Shown here: piece by piece, positions 1 through 9,333 of the stretch | Numbering within the stretch: position 1 is the first letter of the stretch | Layout of the letters: every line of letters begins with the position of its first letter | Source: Laceyella sediminis | GTDB lineage: Bacteria; Bacillota; Bacilli; Thermoactinomycetales; Thermoactinomycetaceae | Length of the DNA: 64,000 nucleotides | NCBI RefSeq assembly: GCF_003003125.1 | Contig: NZ_PVTZ01000001.1 | Span: 248,001 to 312,000, forward strand | Direction: 5' to 3' | Made by a program: the position numbers and the translations under genes | Notes under the pieces: model-generated | What the model was told of the DNA's origin: nothing | Databases searched by the model: none | Seen by the model: only the letters and a program-made list of their open reading frames with translations

Positions 1-209
1 TTTGCCTTTCCATCCAACACATCATGCCCATCGCCGCCAACGATTTCCGCTGGTTTGCGTGGAGTGGACAACCCGCCAAGCTGCTCCGGACAGACGGGCA
101 CCGCCTCCCCCCGCTTAATGAGTTCTTGAATCTGCTCCACCCGATTGTGCTTGCCATCATACCGGCAATGGATACCGGCAAAACAAGCACTCACCAATTT
201 TTTCTTCAT
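1..209 (-). CDS. DUF523 family protein, N-terminal part (runs off window)
   Basis: The reverse strand reads an open frame from ATG at 209 to the window edge, preceded by AAGGGAAGGG as ribosome binding site. The 69 visible residues start MKKKLVSACFAG and contain CRYDGKHN, then VPVCPEQLGGL, TPRKPAEI and GGDGHDVLDGKA. These are the conserved N-terminal blocks of the DUF523 family (YbbK-like), with two of its cysteines in place. The biochemical role of the family is not established. Only the first part is present because the gene continues beyond position 1. Confidence 0.85.
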   Translation of the reverse strand, partial: MKKKLVSACFAGIHCRYDGKHNRVEQIQELIKRGEAVPVCPEQLGGLSTPRKPAEIVGGDGHDVLDGKA

Positions 210-449
210 CGTATCCCTTCCCTTGTCTTCCATATTACTCCATTTGATTATCCGTCACGCCCTAATGTACCCCTTCTCCACGCCCTGATCAACATCCCTT
301 TCGGACCGGAAATCGAACGCACTAGCAAGAAATTTCCGAACTCAAATAAAAACCTACTCTAAGTGTTTTAAACTTGATAAAATAGGAAAGTGATAGATAT
401 CTCATTTTTTTCCGCTTTGTAACCGTTTACTGGAGGAGAGTGTTTCTAC

Positions 450-1751
450 GTGTCTGAAAAAGCGATTGTGGTGGGTGGAGGTTTGGCCGGTTTGAGCGCC
501 GCCGCTCGGCTCGCACACAATGGATACGATGTGACTTTGTTGGAAAAAGCGCCCAAATTGGGTGGTCGGGCGATTACCATTCCGTTGAAAGGATTTAATT
601 TCAACTTTGGGGCGCATGCCATTTACGCCCGCGACAAGTCCATTTTGCGCAAATTCGAACATGAAATTGGCTTGAACGTCGATTGGAAAGATTTTTCCCC
701 ATCCAAAGCCTTTTATGACATGGGATCGTATACAACGCCGATGCCGGCAACATTGGAAGGGCTTTACCGTACCAAAGTGCTGGATTCGCAAAACAAATTG
801 CGATTTGCTTATGAAGTGTTCAAAACAATGTCCTCCATCAATCGCGGGGAAGAAGGCATCCCTATTGGTGAGTATTTACAAAAGGAAACGCCACAAGTCC
901 GCGATTTGCTTTTGACCATCGCTTCATCCAACTTTTTCACCAATGAACCAGAACGCATTCCTTCGACGTTGTTTTTCGATTACTACCGACGCCTGTTCGC
1001 GACCCAACGGGCCGTTTCTTACATCGGCGGCGGTTGGCAAGCCATCGTGCAGGCTTTCGCCGACATCATCGAAAAAAACGGCGGACGCATCATCACCAAA
1101 GAAAAAGTAAGTCGGATCGACCTGGACGGCAAGGAAATCACAGCCATCTACGGCAAAGAAGACACGGTGTACACCGCAGATCATTATCTATTCTGCATTC
1201 CGCCCAAGGAATGTAGCCAATTGTTTGCGGAAACGCCTTTGCAAAAGTATTTCGAAGAATATGTTCGTTACTCCCCCACCAGTGTGGTCGTGTACGACGT
1301 CGGCCTTTCCGAACGGATTTCCAGCCCGTTTACTTACATTTATCAAAAGGCGCAAAAGGTATTCATCACAGACATTTCATACTATGACATGACCTGTGTA
1401 CCTGAGGGCGGACAATTGATGCAAGCCGTCGCCTATCTAAATGAAGAGGAGATCGCCCAAAACAAAGCCGATGAGAAAGTAGCCATCATCGAATCCATTT
1501 ATGACAAGCACTTCCCCGGCTGGCGCGACCGGCTTGTAGCTAAACGTGTGTCCAAAAAAGCGACGGTACAGGAAATCAAATGCATTGATGACCAACGGCT
1601 GATGCCGGTCAAATTCCACAGCCTGGCCAACGCTTATTTCGCAGGTGACTGGTGTCAAGGAAAAGGGCAACTGTCGGAGCTTTCCTTCACCTCCGCTTAT
1701 GAAGCCACCCGCCGCATCATGAAGCACCCTGTTGAAGAGGAACAGGATTGA
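450..1751 (+). CDS. FAD-dependent oxidoreductase, phytoene desaturase/amine oxidase-like
   Basis: A 433-residue flavoprotein starting at GTG behind GGAGGAGAG. An N-terminal Rossmann dinucleotide-binding motif (VVGGGLAGLSAAARL, residues 7-21) is followed by the LEK and GGRA blocks typical of the phytoene desaturase/protoporphyrinogen oxidase/amine oxidase superfamily. The C-terminal FAD-contacting block YFAGDW sits near residue 395. No signal peptide is visible. It stands alone between a divergent partial gene and a bidirectional terminator, so context gives no substrate. Carotenoid-type desaturase and amine oxidase both fit; the substrate cannot be assigned from sequence alone. Confidence 0.8.
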   Translation: MSEKAIVVGGGLAGLSAAARLAHNGYDVTLLEKAPKLGGRAITIPLKGFNFNFGAHAIYARDKSILRKFEHEIGLNVDWKDFSPSKAFYDMGSYTTPMPATLEGLYRTKVLDSQNKLRFAYEVFKTMSSINRGEEGIPIGEYLQKETPQVRDLLLTIASSNFFTNEPERIPSTLFFDYYRRLFATQRAVSYIGGGWQAIVQAFADIIEKNGGRIITKEKVSRIDLDGKEITAIYGKEDTVYTADHYLFCIPPKECSQLFAETPLQKYFEEYVRYSPTSVVVYDVGLSERISSPFTYIYQKAQKVFITDISYYDMTCVPEGGQLMQAVAYLNEEEIAQNKADEKVAIIESIYDKHFPGWRDRLVAKRVSKKATVQEIKCIDDQRLMPVKFHSLANAYFAGDWCQGKGQLSELSFTSAYEATRRIMKHPVEEEQD

Positions 1752-1756
1752 TTCGT

Positions 1757-1793
1757 AAAAAGCCCGGCTCGCTATTCGCAAGCCGGGCTTTTT
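1757..1793. terminator. bidirectional intrinsic terminator
   Basis: Stem AAAAAGCCCGGCT pairs with AGCCGGGCTTTTT around a short loop. A T-run on either strand serves the oxidoreductase (+) and the convergent membrane protein gene (-). Confidence 0.9.
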
Positions 1794-1803
1794 GCATTTG
1801 TCA

Positions 1804-2379
1804 TCAACTCATCAACATGACCACACAGGTGCCGATCAACGTCATCCCCAAGGTCACGGATGCAAACACAATGGAAAATAACCTTTTCTCTTCAGCGTAA
1901 GTATGCAGTTGTTCCGGCGTCTTCCCATCCATCCGCTTAATGTGCGAACGATGGTTTAAGTTGATAATCAATAGCACGATCACCGGAACGACAATGAAAT
2001 ACCAAATCGGTATCCCTTCGCGAAATGGAGCCCCTCCCTCACGAATCGCGGCCTGCACAAAGAAGAACAAGCTACAGGCCGTTTGCAATAAAGCGGTGGA
2101 GAACTGATATTTCCCCCAACTTTCCCCCAGCTTCTCATGTTCATATTGCGATAATTCTCCCATGCCGGGGAGCACCCGCAACAAGGGGTTGCTTTCCTTA
2201 AACACCCAGATGCTGACGGGCGTCACCAAAAAGAGCAACCCCAGCGCTAAGAAAAACTGCGGGGCGGTGACATTGATCGCCAGCAACAGGCCCAACAAAA
2301 GTAACACGGCAACAAACAGCCCGTTGAGATACAGCCATTGCCGTTTGCGCAAAGCTTGTCGTTGTTGGTCTTGCATCAT
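1804..2379 (-). CDS. hypothetical polytopic membrane protein
   Basis: A 191-residue protein starting at ATG behind GGAGCAATCA. Five hydrophobic stretches are visible, near residues 15-37, 39-60, 93-112, 123-141 and 167-190. They are separated by short charged loops, one basic (NHRSHIKRMDGKTPEQ). I do not recognise the family. It lies 12 bp downstream of holA on the same strand and may be the last gene of that transcription unit. The position is notable because rpsT usually lies next to holA in Bacillus. Confidence 0.7.
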   Translation of the reverse strand: MMQDQQRQALRKRQWLYLNGLFVAVLLLLGLLLAINVTAPQFFLALGLLFLVTPVSIWVFKESNPLLRVLPGMGELSQYEHEKLGESWGKYQFSTALLQTACSLFFFVQAAIREGGAPFREGIPIWYFIVVPVIVLLIINLNHRSHIKRMDGKTPEQLHTYAEEKRLFSIVFASVTLGMTLIGTCVVMLMS

Positions 2380-2391
2380 TGATTGCTCCTT

Positions 2392-3423
2392 TCAAGCGGA
2401 CATATGCAATCGGAACAGCAATCGTTCGACAGCCAATTCTTTGTCCACTTTTCCCGATTTGATCTCCTGGTCGGCCGCAATGGCCATCGCCAACAAAGAA
2501 CGCAACTGCTTTTCACTGAAAGCCCTCGCTTGGCGCAACGCCAATTTCACCGGATAGGGGTGCACTTTGAGCTGTTGCGCCATCTCGCGTTCACTCATTC
2601 CTTTTCCTGCCAACGTCTTCACTTGAAACATCAGGCGGAATTGACGAATGACCAGCGCCAAGATCCGCACGGGTTCTTCTTTCTGGAACAGCAAATCATG
2701 CCAGATATGAAAGGCGTCTTCCAACTTTCGTTCCGCGATTTTCTCTGTCAGTTTGAACACATCCTGCTCCAACGTGCGCGGAACCAATTCCGATACGATC
2801 TTTGGGGTGACGACTCCATTCTCACCCACAAACGTGGCCAATTTCTCGCATTCTTGATGCAAGAGGTGCAAATCGTTTCCCACTAAGACAAGCAGTTCTT
2901 TCAGCGCATCGGCATCGATCCGCACCAGTCGCTCGCGCAACCGGCGCACTACCCATTCCGCAGCTTCTTTGCCTTTGAGCGAGTCAAATTGCGCCGTGCG
3001 GGCGCCGGCCAACAATTCCTTCACTACCTTCTTGCGCTTGTCCAAATGGTCACCGTGCAGGGTGAGCACCACCACGCTTGTTTCCAACGGGTTTTTTAAA
3101 TAATGGATCAGTGCGTCCGGATCATGGGAGACACCGCTTTTTCCTTTGCTGGCTGTTAAAAACTGCGCGTTTTTGCCCACGATAAAGCGGCGTTCACCAA
3201 AAAAAGGAAGCGTCTCCGCCTCCTGAACCAACATCTGAATCGGCGTTTCTTCCAAATCCAATGTAACCGCGTTGCCAAACTCATCTTCCTCGGGCATCAC
3301 ATGCGCACGCAACCCCGACAGCGCTTCTTCAATCAAAAAGCGCTCGGTGCCGTAAAGAAAGTAAACTGGGTGAATCTTGTTCTGCTTCAGCTCCCGTAAA
3401 AGCTCCTGGTTCACTGACTTCAC
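2392..3423 (-). CDS. holA: DNA polymerase III subunit delta
   Basis: A 343-residue homologue of the clamp-loader delta subunit (YqeN), which opens the beta clamp for loading at the replication fork. The N-terminus carries HPVYFLYGTERFLIEEAL (residues 19-36), the degenerate P-loop region of the AAA-type fold. The helical C-terminal domain ends with the ERLLFRLH block usual for the family. Length is standard (about 345). The start is GTG; the upstream gene ends 10 bp away, so cotranscription with the sigma/anti-sigma pair is likely. In Bacillus holA directly follows comEC. Here the sigma/anti-sigma pair lies between them. Confidence 0.93.
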   Translation of the reverse strand: MKSVNQELLRELKQNKIHPVYFLYGTERFLIEEALSGLRAHVMPEEDEFGNAVTLDLEETPIQMLVQEAETLPFFGERRFIVGKNAQFLTASKGKSGVSHDPDALIHYLKNPLETSVVVLTLHGDHLDKRKKVVKELLAGARTAQFDSLKGKEAAEWVVRRLRERLVRIDADALKELLVLVGNDLHLLHQECEKLATFVGENGVVTPKIVSELVPRTLEQDVFKLTEKIAERKLEDAFHIWHDLLFQKEEPVRILALVIRQFRLMFQVKTLAGKGMSEREMAQQLKVHPYPVKLALRQARAFSEKQLRSLLAMAIAADQEIKSGKVDKELAVERLLFRLHMSA

Positions 3424-3432
3424 CTCTTCACC

Positions 3433-4137
3433 CTAGTTTACCTTTTCGCCCCGCTCGACATCAATAGTGAGCTGCTTGGAAGCCCCTTTTTCATCCTGGT
3501 AAGAGACTTTGACGCGTCGAGCGGAAACCCATTGCATGCGCGGCTTTTGCCCGCCGACGGACAGCTTTTGCGAATAGGTGGTTTTCGCATCCTTGGTTTT
3601 GACCAAAAGGTGATTGTCGGTCCAGATCGCTTGATATTCACGATCCGGGGAAAACGCAATGTGGGACTGTCCGTCTTTTTCGCTGCTCATGGAGATGAGC
3701 ACATCAGGCGGAACTTTGCTAGCATTTTTCCCATCGAAGGGACTGCCGTCGCCTCGCGAAGTCATCGTTTGTTTTGGCGGATCGCTCATCAACCATCCAT
3801 TCACCCACGCACCGCTCACAAATCCCACGACAAACAGAGCCGCCATGCCGACAGCCACTCGTCGAGACGGACGCCAGCGCGCCATCCAGCCGGATGGATT
3901 CGGGCGGGACTCGGACGGTTTGTCTTCCATTTCCGCCAAGAGCGAATCAACCATGCTAGTCGGCGGCATCACTTGCGGCAAACGGGACAGCTCATCGGAC
4001 AAGGAGCGAAACCCTTCATAAATGCGTGCATCTTCAGGCGAGCGGGCCAGATGCTTCTCCAACATCTCCTTTTCCACTTGCGTCAAATCACCATCAAGGT
4101 CGCGTTGCATCCATTCAATCCATTTTTCACGATCCAT
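3433..4137 (-). CDS. anti-sigma factor, single-pass membrane protein
   Basis: A 234-residue protein overlapping the end of the upstream ECF sigma gene by 11 bp, the usual arrangement for a cognate anti-sigma factor. The N-terminal 60 residues (WMQRDLDGDLTQ, EMLEKHLARSPEDARIYE) resemble the zf-HC2/RsiW-type anti-sigma domain, but the two zinc-binding cysteines of that motif are missing. One membrane span lies at about residues 93-117. The rest is predicted outside the cell and may sense envelope signals. The role is inferred from operon structure and topology. Confidence 0.8.
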   Translation of the reverse strand: MDREKWIEWMQRDLDGDLTQVEKEMLEKHLARSPEDARIYEGFRSLSDELSRLPQVMPPTSMVDSLLAEMEDKPSESRPNPSGWMARWRPSRRVAVGMAALFVVGFVSGAWVNGWLMSDPPKQTMTSRGDGSPFDGKNASKVPPDVLISMSSEKDGQSHIAFSPDREYQAIWTDNHLLVKTKDAKTTYSQKLSVGGQKPRMQWVSARRVKVSYQDEKGASKQLTIDVERGEKVN

Positions 4138-4678
4138 GGGTGGTGGCCCCTCCTTCCTTATAAGCCGCCAGCCATTGTTTCAACTGCTTGCGTGCCCGAA
4201 ACAAGTGCGATTTGACTGTATTGATCGGCATCCCCATCGCCTCAGCGATCTCCTGGTAATTGTACTCCTGAATATACCGCAACACGACCGCCGTTTGTTG
4301 CGTTTCTGGCAGGCGGGAAATGGCCTGCTTCAGATCAGTCATCATCGCGCCGCCTTCCACTTCGCGGACGGCCTTAACATCTTCTCGCCAAAAATCTTCC
4401 CGCATTAACACCACCTTCTTCCTTTTGCGAAACATATCCATACATACATTGGTCACAATCCGTTGCGCCCAAGTGTGGATCATGGCATCCCCTTTGTATG
4501 TCGGCAAATGCTTATACACCTTTAATAAGGCTTCCTGCGTTGCATCCAGAGCATCTTGCTCATTGTTTAACAAATAATACGCTGTGCGGTACATCGCGAC
4601 TTCCAGTTGCTTCAACACTTGGACGACAGCTTGCCTGTCTCCCTGTTGCGCGCGCCGGATCAAATCAGAGTCGAGCAA
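4127..4678 (-). CDS. RNA polymerase ECF-type sigma factor
   Basis: A 183-residue ECF sigma factor. Region 2 is seen as DALDATQEALLKVYKHL plus the -10-recognition helix (TWAQRIVTNVCMDMFRK). Region 4 is seen as LPETQQTAVVLRY followed by the helix-turn-helix YQEIAEAMGMPINTVKSHLFRAR. The TTG at 4678 is chosen because AGGAGG lies 7 bases upstream; an in-frame ATG at 4696 lacks a site. A weak ECF-like promoter (TGCAAC, 17 bp, AGTC) lies at 4700-4726, hinting at autoregulation. It forms an operon with the anti-sigma gene and probably holA. It resembles the SigW/SigX/SigM group, but the regulon cannot be told. Confidence 0.9.
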   Translation of the reverse strand: MLDSDLIRRAQQGDRQAVVQVLKQLEVAMYRTAYYLLNNEQDALDATQEALLKVYKHLPTYKGDAMIHTWAQRIVTNVCMDMFRKRKKVVLMREDFWREDVKAVREVEGGAMMTDLKQAISRLPETQQTAVVLRYIQEYNYQEIAEAMGMPINTVKSHLFRARKQLKQWLAAYKEGGATTHGS

Positions 4679-4793
4679 CAATACCCCTCCTACCATTTAG
4701 ACTTTCTCGTTCAGATCGATGTTGCAACCAGTGTACCATAAATTTGCCAGATCCCTTTTGAAAAAAGTTTGCCTTTTTTGTCTTTCCAACGCG

Positions 4794-7199
4794 TCAACCG
4801 CCATCTTTTAAAACGGAAGCAATCCGTAGCCGACCCGTTTGCACTTCCACTTGTATCGCTCCCTGAAGGTCTGTTCGCCAAATATGTATCCGTTCTTTCT
4901 GCAAGCGGCGGATCACTTCTGGAGCGGGATGCCCGTAGCGGTTTCGCTTACCGGCCGAGATGACCGCATGCTCCGGCTTAAGCACTTCCAACCACTTGGA
5001 TTGCGTGCCTGATCGACTGCCATGGTGAGCCACTTTCAACAGATGGATATCCGGCAGGCGCAGTTGGCGCAGCAACTGGTCTTCCGTCGGACTTCCCGCA
5101 TCTCCGGTGAAAAGAAACCGCACGCCATCTACCGTCAACAGAAAAACGAGCGAATCTTCATTTCTTTCGTGACGCGTGCTGATCCCCGGATGGTAAAATT
5201 GCCAATTCACGCCTTCCCCAAGCCTTTCCCACCGATGCAAACGCGGTACCTGCACAAGAATGCCCCTGCGACGGATCGCTGTCATCACTTCGCGCTCCAT
5301 GGGAGATTGGATGGGGGAGGAATTGCGCACCACCCGCTTGACCGGTATGCGCTCCACTATGGCCTTAACCCCGCCGATGTGATCTAAGTCGCCGTGGGTC
5401 ATCACCAACGTATCAATCTGGTTGATGCCACGGAATTTAAGAAAAGGAACCACCACTTGCTTGCCGGCATCAAAGGAAGCCTCCCCATCCCGCACATCGC
5501 GCCCGCCGCCGTCAATCACAATCACCTGCCCCGATTTCGCTTCAACCACCGCACAATCTCCTTGGCCCACATCTAGAAATGTGATGCGCGTCGCATCGCT
5601 CCCTATTTTCATGCTTGCGGCGATAAAGAGTAAGCCGATCCAGCAAATCCACCCATAGACGCGATGCGCGCCGCTGTGAAAGCGAAATGCCCCGCACCAT
5701 GCAGCAAAAAGATACCAGCTTGCCAATGCGTACGCCACCAGCCACCAACCCGGTGGGGTTTGCCACAAGCGATGCAACGGGGTCATCTGCGCCAGCACAC
5801 CGACACCCCCATCCACGATATACAGGCAAAGCGTAACCATCTCGGCCACCGCACGGGCGCCCGTTTCCCAGACTGCCGCCAACAACACCGAACCCATCCC
5901 CAAGGGCGTCACCACTAAGCTGACAATGGGCACAAACAATAGATTGGCGACACCAGACAAAAGCGAATATTCATGAAAATGAACCAGTGCAAACGGCAAC
6001 GAAACCCCTTGAGCAATCAGCATTCCCGCTAATGCTTGTCGCGCCCAAGCCCAGGGAAGAGGAAGGGCATCACCCAAACTCCCTGTCCCAATGACCAATG
6101 CGGCGGTTATGGCATATGTAAGTTGAAAACCAGCTTCTTCCAATACATGCGGATTCCAGCCACATTGGAGCAAAAATGAAAGGGCCAAGAAAGATAGCAC
6201 ATCCTGCTGGCGGCGCAAAAGGGTGGCGAGCAAAACCATTCCGGCCGTCAAGGCCGCCCGAATCACAGGGGCGCCCATGCCGGTCAGGATGACGTATAAC
6301 GGAAGAAGAGCCATAACTAAGCCCGCCGCTTTTTCCCGGGTCATGCCGAGCCGCTTCAATCCCCAATACCCGACTGCGAGCAACACACTGACATGCAAAC
6401 CTGAAATGGAGAGGACATGGATGATGCCAAGGGTAGAGTAATTCTGTTCAATCCGTTCGGGAACCGCTTTTCTCTCACCCAGCAAAATGCCCCGCATCAC
6501 ACCGTTTGTCTGCTCCGGATAAATCTGTTTCACGGTTTCACTTGCCCAGTTCCGCACTCCGCCCATCCAATACAGGGGATGGTATCTGGCAACAGCCAAC
6601 AGACGGAATTCGGACAGCGACTTTCCTTCAGCCAACCAGTGAATGCCGCGCCGTGCCAAATACTCCCTATAATCAAAGGCCCCCGGATTGCGCGGCAGAG
6701 GCGGACGTTGAAAAGTGAGCGGCATCGCTACCGTCTGCTGGGGTTTGATCTGCGCGGTTCGCCGCCACTGGCTGGGGTCGGACAAAGCTACCGTGACTTG
6801 CACCGGCTCCCGTTGCGGCAAATGCCGCCACTTCCCACCCATGCGCAACCGCTCCACATCAAGCACAAACAGGAGGCGATCCCCGTCACGCTCAGGCAGG
6901 GAGGTGACCTTGCCTACCACCGGCAGGGATCGGGAGGACTCGGCGGATGCCCCGATCAGTGGCGAAAGTGCTGACGGCGAATGCCCCTCCACCCATGAGA
7001 TCCGCCCGCCTGACAAGCACACGCCTACCAGCAGCAAGGTGATGACAACTCCTTTCCGCCATTGGTAATACGCCCATCCGCCACCCACCAGTGCGGCCAG
7101 CGCGGCGAGCAGGTAGGCTGTGGCGGGGAGCCGACACCATCCATGTACGAAGTAGCCGAGCACCCACGCCAAACTTAACACTACCAAAGGCCGTTTCAT
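4794..7199 (-). CDS. comEC: DNA uptake channel protein ComEC
   Basis: An 801-residue polytopic protein that forms the inner-membrane channel for transforming single-stranded DNA. Domains in order: an N-terminal DUF4131-like membrane/OB region, the Competence domain with GIIHVLSISGLHVS and many membrane spans, then a metallo-beta-lactamase domain with FLDVGQGDCAVVE, THGDLDHIGG (near residue 600) and HHGSRSG. The frame stays open upstream into dcd, but ATG at 7199 is preceded by AAGGAGGTGGGAGA and fits ComEC N-termini. In Bacillus comEC directly follows comEA-comEB. Here comEA lies about 5 kb away and comEB is absent from the window. Confidence 0.95.
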   Translation of the reverse strand: MKRPLVVLSLAWVLGYFVHGWCRLPATAYLLAALAALVGGGWAYYQWRKGVVITLLLVGVCLSGGRISWVEGHSPSALSPLIGASAESSRSLPVVGKVTSLPERDGDRLLFVLDVERLRMGGKWRHLPQREPVQVTVALSDPSQWRRTAQIKPQQTVAMPLTFQRPPLPRNPGAFDYREYLARRGIHWLAEGKSLSEFRLLAVARYHPLYWMGGVRNWASETVKQIYPEQTNGVMRGILLGERKAVPERIEQNYSTLGIIHVLSISGLHVSVLLAVGYWGLKRLGMTREKAAGLVMALLPLYVILTGMGAPVIRAALTAGMVLLATLLRRQQDVLSFLALSFLLQCGWNPHVLEEAGFQLTYAITAALVIGTGSLGDALPLPWAWARQALAGMLIAQGVSLPFALVHFHEYSLLSGVANLLFVPIVSLVVTPLGMGSVLLAAVWETGARAVAEMVTLCLYIVDGGVGVLAQMTPLHRLWQTPPGWWLVAYALASWYLFAAWCGAFRFHSGAHRVYGWICWIGLLFIAASMKIGSDATRITFLDVGQGDCAVVEAKSGQVIVIDGGGRDVRDGEASFDAGKQVVVPFLKFRGINQIDTLVMTHGDLDHIGGVKAIVERIPVKRVVRNSSPIQSPMEREVMTAIRRRGILVQVPRLHRWERLGEGVNWQFYHPGISTRHERNEDSLVFLLTVDGVRFLFTGDAGSPTEDQLLRQLRLPDIHLLKVAHHGSRSGTQSKWLEVLKPEHAVISAGKRNRYGHPAPEVIRRLQKERIHIWRTDLQGAIQVEVQTGRLRIASVLKDGG

Positions 7200-7273
7200 T
7201 CTCCCACCTCCTTTTCGTACCGTTCTTTCTTCCCGCCTCATGTCTTTTTCCTTCTTTTTCCAACAGATTTCAA

Positions 7274-7304
7274 CAAAAAAACACCCATGTCGCACATGAG
7301 TGTT
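7274..7304 (-). terminator. intrinsic terminator after dcd
   Basis: On the minus strand AACACTCATGT pairs with ACATGGGTGTT and is followed by a run of T. It lies between dcd and the comEC start, suggesting comEC has its own promoter or depends on read-through. Confidence 0.75.
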
Positions 7305-7350
7305 CAGTCTTGCCAGCAATACGGCTTTTTCATTCGCACTATCTGAAGCT

Positions 7351-7908
7351 TTACACTTTCGGCAACGTGATGCCCGTTTGGCCTTGGTATTTCCCTTGTT
7401 TATGTCCATAAGAAACTTCGCACGCTTCATCGCTTTCCAAGAACAGGATTTGGCACAATCCTTCATTGGAATATATTTTCGCCGGCAGAGGGGTCGTGTT
7501 GGAGATCTCCAATGTCACATATCCCTCCCAGCCCGGTTCCAACGGGGTGACGTTGGTGATGATGCCGCAACGCGCGTAGGTGGATTTGCCAACGCAAATC
7601 GCCAGCACGTTTTCAGGAATGCGGAAATACTCCACCGACCGGGCCAAAGCAAAGGAGTTCGGCGGAATAATACATACCTCTCCTTGAAAGTCCACAAAGG
7701 AATCGGAACTGATTTCTTTGGGATCAATCACCGAATTTAACGCATTGTGAAAAATCTTGTACTCATCCGCCACCCTGAGGTCATATCCGTAACTGGACAA
7801 GCCAAAGCTGACGGCCTCCCCTTTTCCCACATTGCGATCGATAAATGGTTCGATCATCTTCCGTTCTCTCGCCATCATCCGTATCCATTTATCCGATTTG
7901 ATTGTCAT
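7351..7908 (-). CDS. dcd: dCTP deaminase
   Basis: A 185-residue trimeric dUTPase-fold enzyme that deaminates dCTP to dUTP for dTMP synthesis. Conserved blocks are [13 protein letters not shown] near the N-terminus, [29 protein letters not shown], the catalytic-glutamate block [15 protein letters not shown], and the C-terminal [10 protein letters not shown] that closes over substrate. Start ATG has AAGGAGTTATCCAAG upstream. Length is normal for monofunctional Dcd. It lies just before comEC, where Bacillus carries comEB, a dCMP deaminase of unrelated fold. That is a curious functional parallel. Confidence 0.95.
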   Translation of the reverse strand: MTIKSDKWIRMMARERKMIEPFIDRNVGKGEAVSFGLSSYGYDLRVADEYKIFHNALNSVIDPKEISSDSFVDFQGEVCIIPPNSFALARSVEYFRIPENVLAICVGKSTYARCGIITNVTPLEPGWEGYVTLEISNTTPLPAKIYSNEGLCQILFLESDEACEVSYGHKQGKYQGQTGITLPKV

Positions 7909-8030
7909 CTTGGATAACTCCTTCTCTGCTGGATCGTTCTTTATTATTGTACATAAATTAGGCGAAAAGAAAAGCGCCCCCTGTGTTAGGAGGCATTAGA
8001 CTGCGGACGAGGGCGTGTGTAGATAGAAAC

Positions 8031-8076
8031 GGTGAAAAACCCCTTTCCCGAGGAGCGTCTTGTCACGCGTGGGAAA
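8031..8076 (-). terminator. possible terminator after metC
   Basis: On the minus strand TTTCCC and GCGT pair with ACGC and GGGAAA across an imperfect stem, followed by GGGGTTTTTC. It is 18 bp past the metC stop. Confidence 0.45.
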
Positions 8077-8093
8077 TTCAGCTCCTGAAGGCG

Positions 8094-9254
8094 CTATCTC
8101 CCCATGGCTACCGACACGCTAAACGACATCGCTTGTGCTAGGTCTTCAATCAGATCGTCGGCGCTTTCCAGACCGACCGACAACCGCAACAGTCCATCCG
8201 TGATCCCATGTTTTAACCGAACTTCCGGCGGCATGGAGGCATGGGACATCAGCGCCGGATAAGACAAAATCGATTCTACCGCACCTAGGCTGACCGCCAC
8301 GATCGGCAATTTGACGCGTTGTAAAAATTGGCGCACCTTATCTCCATCACCAAGATCAAAGGAGAGAACAGCCCCGTGCCCGCTAGCTTGCGCGTCCTGT
8401 ACATAGTGGCCTTCATGCGACGGCAGGCCGGTATAATAAACCCGTTCCACATCGGGATGCTGTTGCAGCCACAAGGCCACTTTTTCCGCACTTCTTGTCG
8501 ACAGTTCCATTCTCGCCTTCAACGTTTTGATCCCTCTCATCACCAGCCAAGCATCATGAGCGCCTAGCACTGCGCCAAATGCGTTTTGCAATTGCGCTAA
8601 TGACTCCGCCAATTCTCGGTCTTTGACTGCGACCAATCCAGCGATCACATCGCTGTGGCCTCCGATGAATTTGGTTGCGCTGTGGATGACGATATCGGCC
8701 CCCAATTCCAATGGGCGCTGATAATACGGGGTGAGGAAGGTATTGTCCACAATCGTGAGGAGACCATGCGCTTGGGCGATGTTGACGACTCCCCGAAGAT
8801 CAGTCACTTTCAACAGCGGGTTGGATGGTGTCTCAATATACAGCGCTCTGGTGTTAGGCTTGATCGCTTGCATCACTTGTTCCAAATCCGTCGTATCTAC
8901 GAAACTCGTCTCAATCCCCATCCGCTCAAACACGTTGGTCAACACGCGATAGGTGCCACCATACACATCTTGGGAAACCACCAGATGATCTCCGCGTGAG
9001 AAGAGGAGAAACACGGTGGAAATCGCCGCCATCCCGGATGCAAACGCAAAGCCCCTACACCCACCTTCCAGTTGGGCGATCGTCGCTTCCAACGCCTGGC
9101 GGGTCGGGTTACCCGAACGGGCGTAATCAAATTCCCCTGGTTGGTCAATCGAAAATTGGTGAAACGTAGAAGCTTGGTAGATCGGAATGCTCGATGCTCC
9201 CGTAACTGAACAGATCTCATTCCCATTGTGCAACAACTTTGTGTCAAACCTCAT
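8094..9254 (-). CDS. metC: cystathionine beta-lyase
   Basis: A 386-residue PLP enzyme of the Cys/Met metabolism family. The PLP lysine is K195 in SATKFIGGHSDV. Other family blocks are YARSGNPTRQALE, FASGMAAIST and ETPSNPLLKVTDL. It would cleave cystathionine to homocysteine, pyruvate and ammonia. It follows metI by 80 bp on the same strand with no strong terminator between, so both are likely under the SAM riboswitch upstream of metI. The family does not separate cystathionine beta- from gamma-lyase cleanly. The tandem placement after metI, as in Bacillus metI-metC, favours MetC. Confidence 0.85.
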   Translation of the reverse strand: MRFDTKLLHNGNEICSVTGASSIPIYQASTFHQFSIDQPGEFDYARSGNPTRQALEATIAQLEGGCRGFAFASGMAAISTVFLLFSRGDHLVVSQDVYGGTYRVLTNVFERMGIETSFVDTTDLEQVMQAIKPNTRALYIETPSNPLLKVTDLRGVVNIAQAHGLLTIVDNTFLTPYYQRPLELGADIVIHSATKFIGGHSDVIAGLVAVKDRELAESLAQLQNAFGAVLGAHDAWLVMRGIKTLKARMELSTRSAEKVALWLQQHPDVERVYYTGLPSHEGHYVQDAQASGHGAVLSFDLGDGDKVRQFLQRVKLPIVAVSLGAVESILSYPALMSHASMPPEVRLKHGITDGLLRLSVGLESADDLIEDLAQAMSFSVSVAMGR

Positions 9255-9333
9255 CTCATCCTCATCCCTTTCTTTAACTTACCGCGCTCGTTTGGCGGTG
9301 TGTAAAAGCTCCCGCAGCGGAACCAGATTTTGC

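Noticed and set aside
24-362. Plus-strand frame of 112 codons
   Set aside because: It is antisense to the DUF523 gene start and its leader; no ribosome site and no protein-like pattern.
7200-7466. Extended ComEC N-terminus (89 extra residues)
   Set aside because: It would overlap dcd and its terminator, while ATG 7199 has a strong AAGGAGG site and fits the family.
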